Notes: generated by a model not told the origin, from the sequence alone. A DNA stretch of 37,556 bases from CAZQYB01 sp964582985 (GCA_964582985.1 CAZOUM010000027.1:1-37556), one strand, 5' to 3'. Counted from the stretch's first letter, positions 1 through 7,335 are shown. A program made the numbers and translations.

Positions 1-1092
1 GACCCTAACGATTCTGTAATTATTATCAATGATGGCTATCAGGTCGGGGACAGCCGTGAATGTACGCTCCCACTCCTCTTTTGCACGAATGATTTTCTCC
101 TCCGCTTTCTTGCGCTCGGTGATGTCGACAACGGCTCCGGTCATATACGAGACTCGGTCGTTTTCATCGCAGAGAACTTTTCCTTGGTCGCGCAGACATC
201 GAATCGCTCCGTCCGGGCGAACGATGCGAAATTCGGCCAGATACGGCCCACGGTCACGCATGGCACATTGGATCTCCTTGTCAACCATGTCCCGGTCGTC
301 CGGATGAACACGCTGGAGAAAATCTTCAACCGGCTGTGTAGACTCGGCAGCGGACAGCCCAAGAATCCGATTGAAGCTCGCGTCTCGGGTATCTTGGTTG
401 GTTACTGGATTCCACCGCCATGTGCCCATATCCGCCGCTGAAAGCGCCAGGCGCAGACGTTCCTCGCCCTCGCGTAGCGCCTCCTCGGTCTTCTTGCGCT
501 CGGTGATGTGTTCTTCCAGAAGCGCGTTGGTTTTTTCAAGGTCGGCAGTTCGTTCCTCAACGCGTTTTTCCAACTCGTGGTGAGCTTTCCGCAATTGCTC
601 CTCAGCCTTCTTACGCTCCGTAATATCGTGAGCTGTACCGACCAGTTTCACGGGTCGGCCGCTCTTGTCAAAACGAACCTCAGCAACCGAATGAAGAACT
701 CGCTCGGCCCCGTCAGGCCGCACAATCCGGTACTCAATGTCAAAGCCTTTGCCTTCCTTATGCGCGGCCTCCAACGCGCTTTTCATGCGCTGCCTATCGC
801 TAGGATGGATCAAACCGAGAAAATTCTCGTAAGATGGCTGAAACTTATTCGGTTCGACACCGAGGATGTGATAGCTTTCCGCCGACCACGTGGCCTTGTC
901 GTCGACCAGATCCCGTTCCCAATGACTAAAGTGGGCTATTTCCTCGGCCCTGCTGCACAGTTCCTGTCTTTCTCGCAGCTCTGCCTCTGTCTGTTTGTAT
1001 TCCTCTTCTATCCGCTGCAATTCCACCACACGGGAACGCAATGCCTTCAGTTCTTCCAGGAGTGCTTCTTTGGTCTTATCGGAGTCTGACAT
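1..1092 (-). CDS. PAS-domain sensor protein (probably histidine kinase), N-terminal part
   Basis: The complementary strand is open for 364 codons from an ATG at 1092 to the left edge, so the C-terminal part is missing. The protein opens with a coiled-coil-like charged stretch (EALLEELKALRSRVVELQ). Two PAS/PAC units of the PAS_3 type follow, at about residues 50-155 and 210-325. Each carries a 'hP(D/S)DR' motif, an 'E(Y/F)RIVRPDG' strand and a closing 'DITERKKAEE' PAC signature. A charged helix (HHELEKRVEERTADLEKTN) joins them, and a third PAS domain begins at the edge (TFTAVPDLIAIIDN). No signal peptide or membrane segment is visible, so it is probably cytoplasmic. Such arrays usually end in a HisKA/HATPase kinase, but a diguanylate cyclase or phosphatase output is also possible because the output domain is outside the window. 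It lies 66 nt downstream of the NYN-domain gene on the same strand. The PAS array is certain; the kinase call is inferred. Confidence 0.85.
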   Translation of the reverse strand, partial: MSDSDKTKEALLEELKALRSRVVELQRIEEEYKQTEAELRERQELCSRAEEIAHFSHWERDLVDDKATWSAESYHILGVEPNKFQPSYENFLGLIHPSDRQRMKSALEAAHKEGKGFDIEYRIVRPDGAERVLHSVAEVRFDKSGRPVKLVGTAHDITERKKAEEQLRKAHHELEKRVEERTADLEKTNALLEEHITERKKTEEALREGEERLRLALSAADMGTWRWNPVTNQDTRDASFNRILGLSAAESTQPVEDFLQRVHPDDRDMVDKEIQCAMRDRGPYLAEFRIVRPDGAIRCLRDQGKVLCDENDRVSYMTGAVVDITERKKAEEKIIRAKEEWERTFTAVPDLIAIIDNNYRIVRV

Positions 1093-1158
1093 AACTTTAT
1101 CTTATTTCCAACAACTTGATGCCTCTACCTGAACATCTTGGCACCCGTGCACACCCGA

Positions 1159-1638
1159 TTACTCGTCCAGGCCGAAAAACTTGAGCCATTGTTCGGTTTC
1201 ACTTTCGCTAAGTCCCCACCGCTTGCCTGACGGCTCTTTGATTGTCTTGCGTCGGCTCAATTGCTTTTGCACATCCGTCCAGAAGACATCTGCTTTTACC
1301 ACTGTGGCTTTCCTCGCCCGCGCTGCGGCTTGCACCTTTCGGTCGCTGCTTACAATGGTCAGTCTTTTCGGGGCTGTACTTGCTTTTATTTTATCCCCGA
1401 TTACCGTGTCGGCATCGGTAGCCAAACCGGCAAACGATACTTCCAGATTATTTATATCACCAAATCTGCTTTTATCCGAAGGTCCGGTGCCGTCGAAAAC
1501 AATTTCGCCTTTTTCACCGGTCAGTTTTAGGTACCTGCCCACAATATAGCATAGCTGGAGGTCGGTAATTGACTCGAAATCTTCACCCGCCTTTTGAATT
1601 GAGTGCAGCAGATTATGACCATCGATAATAAGCGGCAT
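1159..1638 (-). CDS. YacP-like NYN-domain protein (putative endoribonuclease)
   Basis: A 159-residue protein of the NYN/PIN-like fold, closest in layout to the YacP (Rae1) family, whose Bacillus member cleaves mRNA on the ribosome. Visible family marks are the N-terminal 'IIDGHNLL' strand with Asp6 and Asn9, the acidic 'TDADTVI' motif (Asp75, Asp77) that contributes to metal binding, and 'IVSSDRKVQ' (Asp99) with the following helix. The length is typical for a single NYN domain with a short C-terminal tail. The ATG lies 3 nt after the pyrC stop codon, so it is almost certainly co-transcribed and perhaps translationally coupled with pyrC. The substrate cannot be told from sequence. Its place in a pyr operon may simply be a shared transcript rather than a shared pathway. 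Confidence 0.8.
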   Translation of the reverse strand: MPLIIDGHNLLHSIQKAGEDFESITDLQLCYIVGRYLKLTGEKGEIVFDGTGPSDKSRFGDINNLEVSFAGLATDADTVIGDKIKASTAPKRLTIVSSDRKVQAAARARKATVVKADVFWTDVQKQLSRRKTIKEPSGKRWGLSESETEQWLKFFGLDE

Positions 1639-1641
1639 TTC

Positions 1642-2925
1642 TTACCCACTGGCAGAGAATCTTATTTCTCCGCCTACGACCGTCTTTTCAACCCTGCCTT
1701 GCACTGTCCAACCATTGTATGGGCAGTTCTTGCTTTTAGAACAGAACTTATCTACGTCAATTCTGTACTCCGCGTTAGGGTCGATAATAGTAACATCGGC
1801 CTGTTTGCCTTTGCCAAGCGTTCCCTTGTCAACGCCAATTATTCTTGCAGGTTTCTCAGTCATCAATCTAATAAGCCCCGGCCAATCCAAAATACCCGGC
1901 TCAATTAAAGCCTTGACGTAAAGGCCGAGGGAACATTCCAGACTTGCTATGCCAAAAGGAGAGGCCAGAAACTCAAGCTCCTTTTCACTCTGCAAATGCG
2001 GAGCGTGGTCAGTGACTAAAGCATCAACCAGCCCTTCCCTAATCGCCTCTTTTAACGCCTCGACATCCTTGGCCGTTCGCAACGGCGGGTTCACTTTGTA
2101 GTTCGTGTCATATTCGGCGCAGCATTCCTCGGTAAAAAGCAAATGGTGCGGCGTTACCTCACAGCTAACCGGCAGAGAATCTTTTTTCGCAGCCCTTATT
2201 AGTTCAACCGAGCCGGCCGTCGATATGTGCTGTGCGTGATAGCGGACGTTTGCTTTCTTAATAAGTTGAATATCCCGCCACAGCATCGCCTCCTCAGCGA
2301 GTGCATCTATCCCGGGCAGGCCAAGTACCGTCGAATGGAAGCCCGCATTCATCACACCGTTGGCCGCAAAACCGTCATCCTGACAATGCTGGGCTACAAC
2401 CACGTTAAACATACCGGCGTATTTTAGGGCCCGTAGCATAACGGAAGGGTCCTGAACCCCCCTGCCGTCATCAGTGAAGCCAACGGCGCCGGCCTCTGCC
2501 ATAAATCCCATCTCTGCAAGCTCGACACCCTCCCTCCCTTTTGTGATTGCCCCCATTGTATAAACGTGGGTTTTTCTCGCCTGCCTTCCCTTGCGGTGGA
2601 TGTATTCGACATCCGTCTCATTTTCTATCGGCGGGTTGGTATTAGGCATACAAACAACCGATGTAAAGCCCGCCGCTACTGCCGCAGCCGAGCCGCTTGC
2701 TATCGTTTCCTCTTCTTCATCACCCGGCTCGCGTAAGTGAACGTGAATATCAATCAAACCAGGCGTTACCAATTTCCCCGCGGCATCGATAACTGTCTGT
2801 GCAGATTTTTCGATTTTGCCGACCTCTACGATTCTGCCATCGACGATAAGCACGTCGCATTCTCTGTCGATGCTGTTTGCAGGGTCTATTACCCGGCCGT
2901 TTCTTATCAGAAGTTCAGAGTTCAT
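1642..2925 (-). CDS. pyrC: Dihydroorotase (PyrC, type I)
   Basis: A 427-residue amidohydrolase that interconverts N-carbamoyl-L-aspartate and dihydroorotate, the third step of de novo pyrimidine synthesis. The metal-binding 'DIHVHLREPG' motif has His61 and His63. 'FTDDG' (Asp153) sits where type I dihydroorotases use an Asp in place of carboxylated Lys. His181 (QHCQD), His234 (AQHIS) and Asp307 (VTDHAPH) complete the active-site set. 'PGLIDIHVH' and 'MPNTNPP' are also family hallmarks. The length is normal for the class I enzyme that often partners with PyrB. It follows the four-helix-bundle gene after about 50 nt of A-rich repeat sequence and is followed 3 nt later by the NYN-domain gene. 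The ATG at 2925 gives the expected N-terminus; the only Shine-Dalgarno candidate is an AGAAG directly abutting the start. Confidence 0.96.
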   Translation of the reverse strand: MNSELLIRNGRVIDPANSIDRECDVLIVDGRIVEVGKIEKSAQTVIDAAGKLVTPGLIDIHVHLREPGDEEEETIASGSAAAVAAGFTSVVCMPNTNPPIENETDVEYIHRKGRQARKTHVYTMGAITKGREGVELAEMGFMAEAGAVGFTDDGRGVQDPSVMLRALKYAGMFNVVVAQHCQDDGFAANGVMNAGFHSTVLGLPGIDALAEEAMLWRDIQLIKKANVRYHAQHISTAGSVELIRAAKKDSLPVSCEVTPHHLLFTEECCAEYDTNYKVNPPLRTAKDVEALKEAIREGLVDALVTDHAPHLQSEKELEFLASPFGIASLECSLGLYVKALIEPGILDWPGLIRLMTEKPARIIGVDKGTLGKGKQADVTIIDPNAEYRIDVDKFCSKSKNCPYNGWTVQGRVEKTVVGGEIRFSASG

Positions 2926-2975
2926 CTTCTAAACTAAAAACTAAAAGTTAAAAACTAAAAACCATAACTAAAAAT
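2926..2975. repeat. A-rich 'aaaact' repeat, left flank of the four-helix-bundle gene
   Basis: The plus strand here is a run of degenerate units such as AACTAAAAACT and AAAAGTTAAAAACT. The mirror-image T-rich tract lies on the other side of the four-helix-bundle gene. The two tracts share the perfect inverted core AAAAGTTAAAA, with looser pairing beyond it, so the gene sits inside a long imperfect inverted repeat. This distinguishes it from the surrounding pyr genes, which abut closely. Confidence 0.6.
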
Positions 2976-3353
2976 TCAAAACTTATTCTTCCCTTTGAGA
3001 GTTAAGATACTTGAACCCAGTATATTCGCTAATTCTTTAGTCTCACCTAAGAGGTATTCCAACTGAGCATTATTTATCTTCTTTGCATCTCTTAGCAATC
3101 CAAGCCAGTACAAACTTTCATTTGCGGATTTTAGAGCGTGGCTAAAGAAATTCGCAAAATCTTTCTTTGAACTAGCACCCTTGGCTTCAACGATGTTTGC
3201 ACCTATAGACGTAGCCGACCTCAACAATTGTTTTGTAATAACGCCAGTAGAGATATCTTTCGGTAGAGTATCCAGGAATTCTATCGTCTTAATGGAATAT
3301 TGATATGCTCTGTATTTTAATTCGGTTTTAACTTTTGAGTTTTGGTTTTGCAT
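2976..3353 (-). CDS. Four-helix-bundle protein (S23/IVP-like, TIGR02436 type)
   Basis: A 125-residue, mostly helical protein of the family first found as open frames in 23S rRNA intervening sequences, related in fold to the Avd accessory protein of diversity-generating retroelements. Family marks are 'KYRAYQYSIKTIEFLDTLPKD' near the N-terminus, 'QLLRSATSIGANIVEAKGASSKKDFANFF' in the middle, and 'SANESLYWLGLLRDAKKIN' with 'LGETKELANILGSSILTLK' at the end. The usual motif order is intact and the length is normal. The molecular function of stand-alone members is not established. The ATG is 15 nt after the pyrB stop with no recognisable Shine-Dalgarno sequence. Both sides carry A/T-rich inverted repeats, and the gene interrupts a pyrB-pyrC pairing, so it looks like an insertion into the operon. 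Confidence 0.88.
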   Translation of the reverse strand: MQNQNSKVKTELKYRAYQYSIKTIEFLDTLPKDISTGVITKQLLRSATSIGANIVEAKGASSKKDFANFFSHALKSANESLYWLGLLRDAKKINNAQLEYLLGETKELANILGSSILTLKGKNKF

Positions 3354-3372
3354 TTTTCGTTTTAAGTTTTAC
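3321..3372. repeat. T-rich inverted partner of the A-rich repeat, right flank
   Basis: The plus strand reads as T-rich units (GGTTTTAACTTTTGAGTTTT and similar) that are the reverse complement of the A-rich tract at 2926-2975, with the shared core TTTTAACTTTT. It overlaps the first codons of the four-helix-bundle gene and the pyrB stop. In the leftward transcript the two tracts could pair and place the whole small gene in the loop of a long hairpin. Confidence 0.55.
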
Positions 3373-4391
3373 GCTTTCTGGGCCGCAGCCTGGTTAACCA
3401 GGAACAATACCGCCATTCTTACTGCCAGACCATTCTTAACCTGCTCCAGGATAACACTGTGTCGGCCATCAGCGACTTCGCTTTCCATCTCGAGACCTCT
3501 GTTAATCGGCCCCGGGTGCATAACCAAAATATCTGGTTTTGCTCTTTTCATACGTTCTACGGTCAGGCCGAAATAATGGGAGTATTCCCGTATTGAAGGA
3601 AACGGATTGCCGCCGAGCCGCTCGAACTGAATCCGCAGCATATTTATCACGTCAACCTTCTCTATAACTTCGTCGAGCGAATAGCTCACGCTGACCGGCA
3701 GCCTATTTACCTGCGCCGGCATAAGCGTAGGTGGACCAACGAATATGACCTCGGCACCGAGCTTTGTCATCGCCCACATGTCACTGCGGGCAACGCGTGA
3801 GTGGGCTATATCGCCGACAATTGCAATCTTCAGACCATCGAGAGTGCCTTTGATTTTACGAATTGTATAGACATCCAAAAGTCCTTGTGTGGGATGCTCA
3901 CAGAAGCCATCGCCTGCGTTCACAACACAAGCATTTATACTTCTACTCAAGAACTTTGGCGCGCCTCCGGCACTGTGACGAATCACAACAATATCAATCC
4001 CCATAGCTTCGAGGTTCTTGGCGGTATCTAACAAAGTCTCGCCTTTACTGACCGAGCTTGTTTTCCTGGTGAACTCTATAATATCGGCGCTCAATCGGCT
4101 TGCGGCAAGTGCAAAGCTGTTTCGGGTTCGCGTGCTGTCTTCAAAAAACAAATTTACCACGACCTTGCCTCGCAGCGGCGGAGCTTTCTTAACCGAGCGC
4201 GTGCTTATCTGCTCAAAACCTTTGGCGGTGTCAAGTATATGTGTAATCTCTTCGGCACTCAGCTCACGCAGTCCAAGAAGATGTTTGCGATTCCACCTGA
4301 ATTGTTTGCTTTTTCTTCTCAGTGCCATATTTATTGCGTCCAGTGACCTGTGCCTCGTGATTCGTGATTTCCAGCTCGATTCACGATTCAC
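3369..4391 (-). CDS. pyrB: Aspartate carbamoyltransferase catalytic subunit (PyrB)
   Basis: This enzyme condenses carbamoyl phosphate with L-aspartate, the committed step of pyrimidine synthesis. The carbamoyl-phosphate loop 'FFEDSTRTRNSF' is present, together with 'HPTQGLLDVYTI', 'AIVGDIAHSRVARS' and the C-terminal 'HPGPINRGLEM'. The frame is open from a GTG at 4391, only 6 nt after the pyrR stop. The first 21 codons look unlike the family, and the GGAGG there directly abuts the GTG, which is too close to work well. The ATG at 4328 (MALRRKSKQFRWNRKHLLGL) gives a 319-residue protein of normal length and is my preferred start, though its upstream site is also weak. The extra leader contains back-to-back 'ATTCACGATTCAC'-like units and may be spacer sequence that happens to be open. 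No pyrI regulatory subunit gene is visible. Confidence 0.95.
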   Translation of the reverse strand: MNRESSWKSRITRHRSLDAINMALRRKSKQFRWNRKHLLGLRELSAEEITHILDTAKGFEQISTRSVKKAPPLRGKVVVNLFFEDSTRTRNSFALAASRLSADIIEFTRKTSSVSKGETLLDTAKNLEAMGIDIVVIRHSAGGAPKFLSRSINACVVNAGDGFCEHPTQGLLDVYTIRKIKGTLDGLKIAIVGDIAHSRVARSDMWAMTKLGAEVIFVGPPTLMPAQVNRLPVSVSYSLDEVIEKVDVINMLRIQFERLGGNPFPSIREYSHYFGLTVERMKRAKPDILVMHPGPINRGLEMESEVADGRHSVILEQVKNGLAVRMAVLFLVNQAAAQKA

Positions 4392-4397
4392 CCTCCC

Positions 4398-4925
4398 CTA
4401 CTCGACAACCACTTCGTCTTTTCCGTCCGATTCGACAAGATTGACCTGCACCGATTTACCTGGCGCAACGTCAGTTTTGTAACCTGCATAATCGGCCTGT
4501 ATCGGAAACTCCCTGCCGATTCTATCCACCAGAACAGCCAACTTTATCGCCCTCGGTCTGCCCAAATCTATCAGGGCATCCATTGCCGCTCGTGTTGAGC
4601 GTCCTGTATAAAGGACATCATCAACCAAAATGATGAGTTTATCGTCTATGTCGAAGCCGATTTCGGTAGTTCTGACCTGCGGCTGACTATGTCCTTGTGG
4701 TGAATTCAAGTCATCCCTGTAGAGGGTTATATCGAGCGTTCCGTACGGGACGTCTTTGCCAAGTTGCTTTGATAACCGCTTTGATAGCCGCTGCGCGAGA
4801 ATTTCTCCCCTGCTGCGAACACCCACTGCAGCGATATCCACTCCAGCCGGGGTTTCCGAGACTATACGGTCAGCCAAATCGTCAAGGATTTGCTCGATTT
4901 GTCCGGAATCTAAAATTACTTTCAT
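4398..4925 (-). CDS. pyrR: PyrR-type uracil phosphoribosyltransferase / pyr regulator
   Basis: A 175-residue type I phosphoribosyltransferase of the PyrR family, which in Gram-positive bacteria binds pyr mRNA leaders to control attenuation and also converts uracil plus PRPP to UMP. The PRPP-binding motif 'LIILVDDVLYTGRSTRAAMDAL' is at about residues 97-117, preceded by the family's 'VGVRSRGEILAQRL' and 'GTLDITLYRDDL' segments. It is the first gene of the leftward pyr operon. I chose the ATG at 4925 because it leaves an AGGGA 11 nt upstream. A GTG at 4934 in the same frame would add MAA but has only 2 nt to that site. The predicted leader is only about 40 nt, too short for a classical PyrR attenuator, so either control lies elsewhere or the protein acts mainly as an enzyme. 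Confidence 0.93.
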   Translation of the reverse strand: MKVILDSGQIEQILDDLADRIVSETPAGVDIAAVGVRSRGEILAQRLSKRLSKQLGKDVPYGTLDITLYRDDLNSPQGHSQPQVRTTEIGFDIDDKLIILVDDVLYTGRSTRAAMDALIDLGRPRAIKLAVLVDRIGREFPIQADYAGYKTDVAPGKSVQVNLVESDGKDEVVVE

Positions 4926-4971
4926 AGCAGCCACAATCCCTTGTCATATTTACAGTGAGAATATCGGCCTA

Positions 4972-5000
4972 AGTATAGCAGCAACAGCCCGATAAGGCAA
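4972..5000 (-). promoter_or_regulatory. Predicted promoter of the pyr operon
   Basis: On the minus strand a TTGCCT (-35, 5000-4995) is followed after exactly 17 nt by TATACT (-10, 4977-4972). A TG two bases before the -10 gives an extended -10 element. Transcription would start near 4965, leaving a leader of about 40 nt before pyrR. Confidence 0.65.
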
Positions 5001-5014
5001 TATATCTACCTGGA

Positions 5015-5048
5015 GTTTTCGAAAACCGCGTTTTCAATACTGAAAACG
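5015..5048. promoter_or_regulatory. Clustered GTTTTC/GAAAAC inverted repeats between divergent promoters
   Basis: The perfect 12-bp palindrome GTTTTCGAAAAC (5015-5026) overlaps a second inverted pair, GAAAAC-CGC-GTTTTC (5021-5035). A third pair, CGTTTTC (5029-5035) and GAAAACG (5042-5048), lies 6 nt apart. The cluster begins 15 bp upstream of the pyr -35 and ends 33 bp upstream of the subtilase-gene -35. That is where an operator serving either or both promoters would sit. No regulator can be named. Confidence 0.5.
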
Positions 5049-5081
5049 GCATATCATAAAAAATTAGCCGGATAATTTTAC

Positions 5082-5110
5082 TTGAAAATTGAATCGCTTT
5101 CTGGTATCAT
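5082..5110 (+). promoter_or_regulatory. Predicted promoter of the subtilase-like gene
   Basis: TTGAAA (5082-5087), 17 nt, then TATCAT (5105-5110), with TG at 5102-5103 forming an extended -10. This lies inside the open frame that begins at a TTG at 5089, which argues that the longer frame is not the real gene start. Confidence 0.65.
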
Positions 5111-5147
5111 ACGGGCAAGAGTGTACCGGCAAACGTGGACTTTACCA

Positions 5148-5160
5148 CCTCCTCTGGAGG
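5148..5160 (+). promoter_or_regulatory. Shine-Dalgarno sequence inside a small hairpin
   Basis: GGAGG at 5156-5160, 6 nt before the ATG at 5167, is a strong ribosome-binding site and decides the start of the subtilase-like gene. It is the 3' arm of a perfect CCTCC-TCT-GGAGG stem. CCA (5145-5147) can also pair with TGG (5163-5165) across a two-base bulge. The site would be hidden when the hairpin folds. Confidence 0.6.
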
Positions 5161-5166
5161 AATGGG

Positions 5167-6912
5167 ATGGTGCAAAGTAGTAAAAGATTGTTTTCTTTCC
5201 TGATAGCCTCTGCGGTACTGCTATTGGTGTACACCTGCACTGCCGCCGCAGCGGACGGACGGGAAACCCTCACGACACAGCCACAGGCGCTCAACCACAG
5301 CGGAGTTTATGGATTAAGACAGCTATACCCCAGTTTGATGGGCGCTGGCGTTAAGGTCGGTGTTCTAAGCCGCAGTTTCACTTACGTCGACGGCGAACCA
5401 CAAAACGATTACCGGCCGAGTGTTAGCCATAACTGCTTTGAGGGCAGGCAGTTCGGCTTTCATGACCGAACTGGACTGAAAGTGGGCGTTTCACCCCACG
5501 CAACAGCTATCTGCTCCATATTACTTGGCGAGGACGCCAATGCTTTTAATTCCGAATTGGGCCAGTTCCACTATCAAGGCGTTGTGCCTGCGGCTGAGAT
5601 TGATGTCTACGAGTTTTGGCATTTCTTAATTGATAATGTGTACGCACATTCACCGCCAGAGGTGGATATTCTGACGGCCAGCGTTGGCAACCAGTTTGAG
5701 GACTGGTGGACGCGCGGCATTGATTCAATGGCTGAGCATTACGGCCTTATCATTGTGGCTGCTATAGGCAATGGCTCCGACGCCCGGGACCCTCCCCTTT
5801 ATCCGGGCGCATCGGCAAATGTCATTGGAGTCGGCGTTGTTGATTCCGTCAACACAAGTAAGCTCGCAACTAATTTGGCACATTTTGCATTGGCTTACCC
5901 GGAGCACTCAAGCTTCGGCCCAACTGCAGACGCCAGGTGCAAACCTGACATTGTCGCTCCCGGCGATTGCTTGGCCGCCGACATCAACGAACCAAATCGC
6001 TACGAACCGATGGGCAGCTGGGCAAGCTTCTCGACCCCGATAGTTACAGGTACAATCGGCCTGCTCGTCCAAAAAGCCAGGCAAGACCCAAATCTAAGTC
6101 CCGCCGTTTCACCAGAAGGCGGAAACTGCGTAATCAAGGCTATTCTGCTGAATTCGGCCAAAAAGCTCCCCTATTGGCACAAGGGCCGCCTTGAAAAAAA
6201 CGATGACCACCAGGCACCGTTGGACCACATTCAGGGTGCGGGTATGGTAAGTGCCGTTGACGCCTACAAACATCTGATCACGGGTCTAAAAAAACCCGGT
6301 GATGTTGCAACAACCGGCTGGGACAATAATCTGCTGGACAAAAGCCAAAAACAAAAAAACGCTTACAACATCACTATCGCCAAACCGGCAGACAAAATTA
6401 TGACGGTCACCGTCACCTGGAACAAGCACTACAGCAGAGTTTATCCTTTTGAACCGGTGCCCGAAGACGACAGCAACTTCCGACTTGAAGTCTGGGCTGT
6501 TGACGTGAACGACCCCAACAACAATTATTTGCTCGACTACAGCGATAGCAACACCGACAACGTTGAGCACATCTACTGCCGAGCAGATGCCAACTTCACA
6601 AATTACAAAATTATCGTCTCTGTCGATGACGCTGACGAGCTAAACCAAACACCCGCCAGAGAACGCTACGGCCTTGCATGGAACGTCGGCAAGCGTCAAG
6701 ACAGTGACAACATCTTCTGGTACGACCTTAACGCCGACGGTGTAGTCAACGACTCAGATTTTGCCACTCTGCTCGATAATTGGATAACCAGTCTTGAATC
6801 ACCGGGAAGTTACTTCATCGGCGACACCGACGGCAACGGCGAGTTCGACGTCAGTGATGTGAAAATCCTGCTGGATCACAAAGACACTAAGGCCGATTGG
6901 CACACCAAGTAG
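5167..6912 (+). CDS. Secreted subtilisin-family (S8) protein with C-terminal dockerin-like domain; catalytic Asp position is Ser
   Basis: A 581-residue secreted protein. The N-terminus (MVQSSKRLFSFLIASAVLLL...TAAAA) is a signal peptide, and the ATG at 5167 has GGAGG 6 nt upstream. An in-frame TTG at 5089 lies between the -35 and -10 of the promoter and is rejected. The S8 peptidase fold follows: the catalytic-His motif 'PHATAICS' (His111), the oxyanion-hole strand 'IVAAIGNGS' (Asn202), 'PDIVAPG', and the Ser motif 'WASFSTPIVTGTIGLL' (Ser289). At the usual 'VAVIDTG' strand the sequence is 'VGVLSRSF', so Ser68 replaces the catalytic Asp; the nearest acid is Asp75 (TYVDGE). A beta-rich C-terminal domain is followed by two F-hand repeats, 'DLNADGVVNDSDF' and 'DTDGNGEFDVSDV' (about 520-570), typical of planctomycete dockerin-like tails. 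It is either an inactive or atypical protease. It is transcribed alone, divergently from pyrR. Confidence 0.88.
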   Translation: MVQSSKRLFSFLIASAVLLLVYTCTAAAADGRETLTTQPQALNHSGVYGLRQLYPSLMGAGVKVGVLSRSFTYVDGEPQNDYRPSVSHNCFEGRQFGFHDRTGLKVGVSPHATAICSILLGEDANAFNSELGQFHYQGVVPAAEIDVYEFWHFLIDNVYAHSPPEVDILTASVGNQFEDWWTRGIDSMAEHYGLIIVAAIGNGSDARDPPLYPGASANVIGVGVVDSVNTSKLATNLAHFALAYPEHSSFGPTADARCKPDIVAPGDCLAADINEPNRYEPMGSWASFSTPIVTGTIGLLVQKARQDPNLSPAVSPEGGNCVIKAILLNSAKKLPYWHKGRLEKNDDHQAPLDHIQGAGMVSAVDAYKHLITGLKKPGDVATTGWDNNLLDKSQKQKNAYNITIAKPADKIMTVTVTWNKHYSRVYPFEPVPEDDSNFRLEVWAVDVNDPNNNYLLDYSDSNTDNVEHIYCRADANFTNYKIIVSVDDADELNQTPARERYGLAWNVGKRQDSDNIFWYDLNADGVVNDSDFATLLDNWITSLESPGSYFIGDTDGNGEFDVSDVKILLDHKDTKADWHTK

Positions 6913-7156
6913 TATCTGCCGATACAAGTTATAAGCAGTATCCTTTTTCGCATCTCAGTGCTGCAACAACGAAAAAAACGCTCCGCAAAAAGCGTGCGAT
7001 TTCAGTGGTATCTGTTATCAATCTCCCTCCGTGCGCTGTCTCTTTGATGTTTGATATTCCAACTTGTCAGCTTCGTTTTGACAAGCAGGGATTCTGGACT
7101 ATCTCAGTCCAACTTTGCGTTTGCCGGCAAGCGCAGACAGAGACACATTAACCTAA
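6913..7156 (+). other. Subtilase-like gene 3' region with several hairpins
   Basis: No convincing coding sequence. It holds a weak GATAC/GTATC hairpin followed by a short T run (6921-6948). Further on are an inverted repeat CTTGTCA/TGACAAG (7063-7069 and 7079-7085), TGGACT/AGTCCA (7095-7100 and 7106-7111) and the 20-bp near-palindrome TGCGTTTGCCGGCAAGCGCA (7116-7135). Three adjacent hairpins followed by a clear terminator could be a 3' UTR or a small structured RNA. None matches a riboswitch class I recognise. Confidence 0.45.
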
Positions 7157-7157
7157 A

Positions 7158-7200
7158 GGCCGTAACTCCTGTGACTACAAGGAGTTATGCCTTTTTGTTT
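7158..7200 (+). terminator. Rho-independent terminator
   Basis: The stem TAACTCCT (7163-7170) pairs with AGGAGTTA (7180-7187) and is extended by GGC (7158-7160) with GCC (7189-7191). TTTTTGTTT follows. It most likely ends the transcript of the subtilase-like gene or of the structured RNA region just before it. Confidence 0.75.
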
Positions 7201-7335
7201 TGCCCTCGCGTCTCCTTAAAGGGAATAAAGTGTATGCAAAATTCTGCAATTTACGCGACATTTTCTTCCCAATCCGACAGCCTAAACAAAAACCCGGTCC
7301 AAGAGCTCCTTTTGAGGGAGTTACCGCTCGGAGAT

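Noticed and set aside
29..1089. Plus-strand open frames at the left edge, the longest 193 codons
   Set aside because: The opposite strand reads as clear PAS domains through the whole region; these are shadows.
4926..4971. PyrR-binding attenuator in the pyr leader
   Set aside because: The predicted leader is about 40 nt and shows neither the PyrR binding loop nor a terminator hairpin.
5089..5091. TTG as the start of the subtilase-like gene
   Set aside because: It lies between the predicted -35 and -10 elements. The ATG at 5167 has GGAGG and begins a signal peptide.
7063..7160. Cyclic di-GMP or other known riboswitch upstream of a surface-protein gene
   Set aside because: The conserved core sequences of the classes I know are absent, and no intact gene follows.
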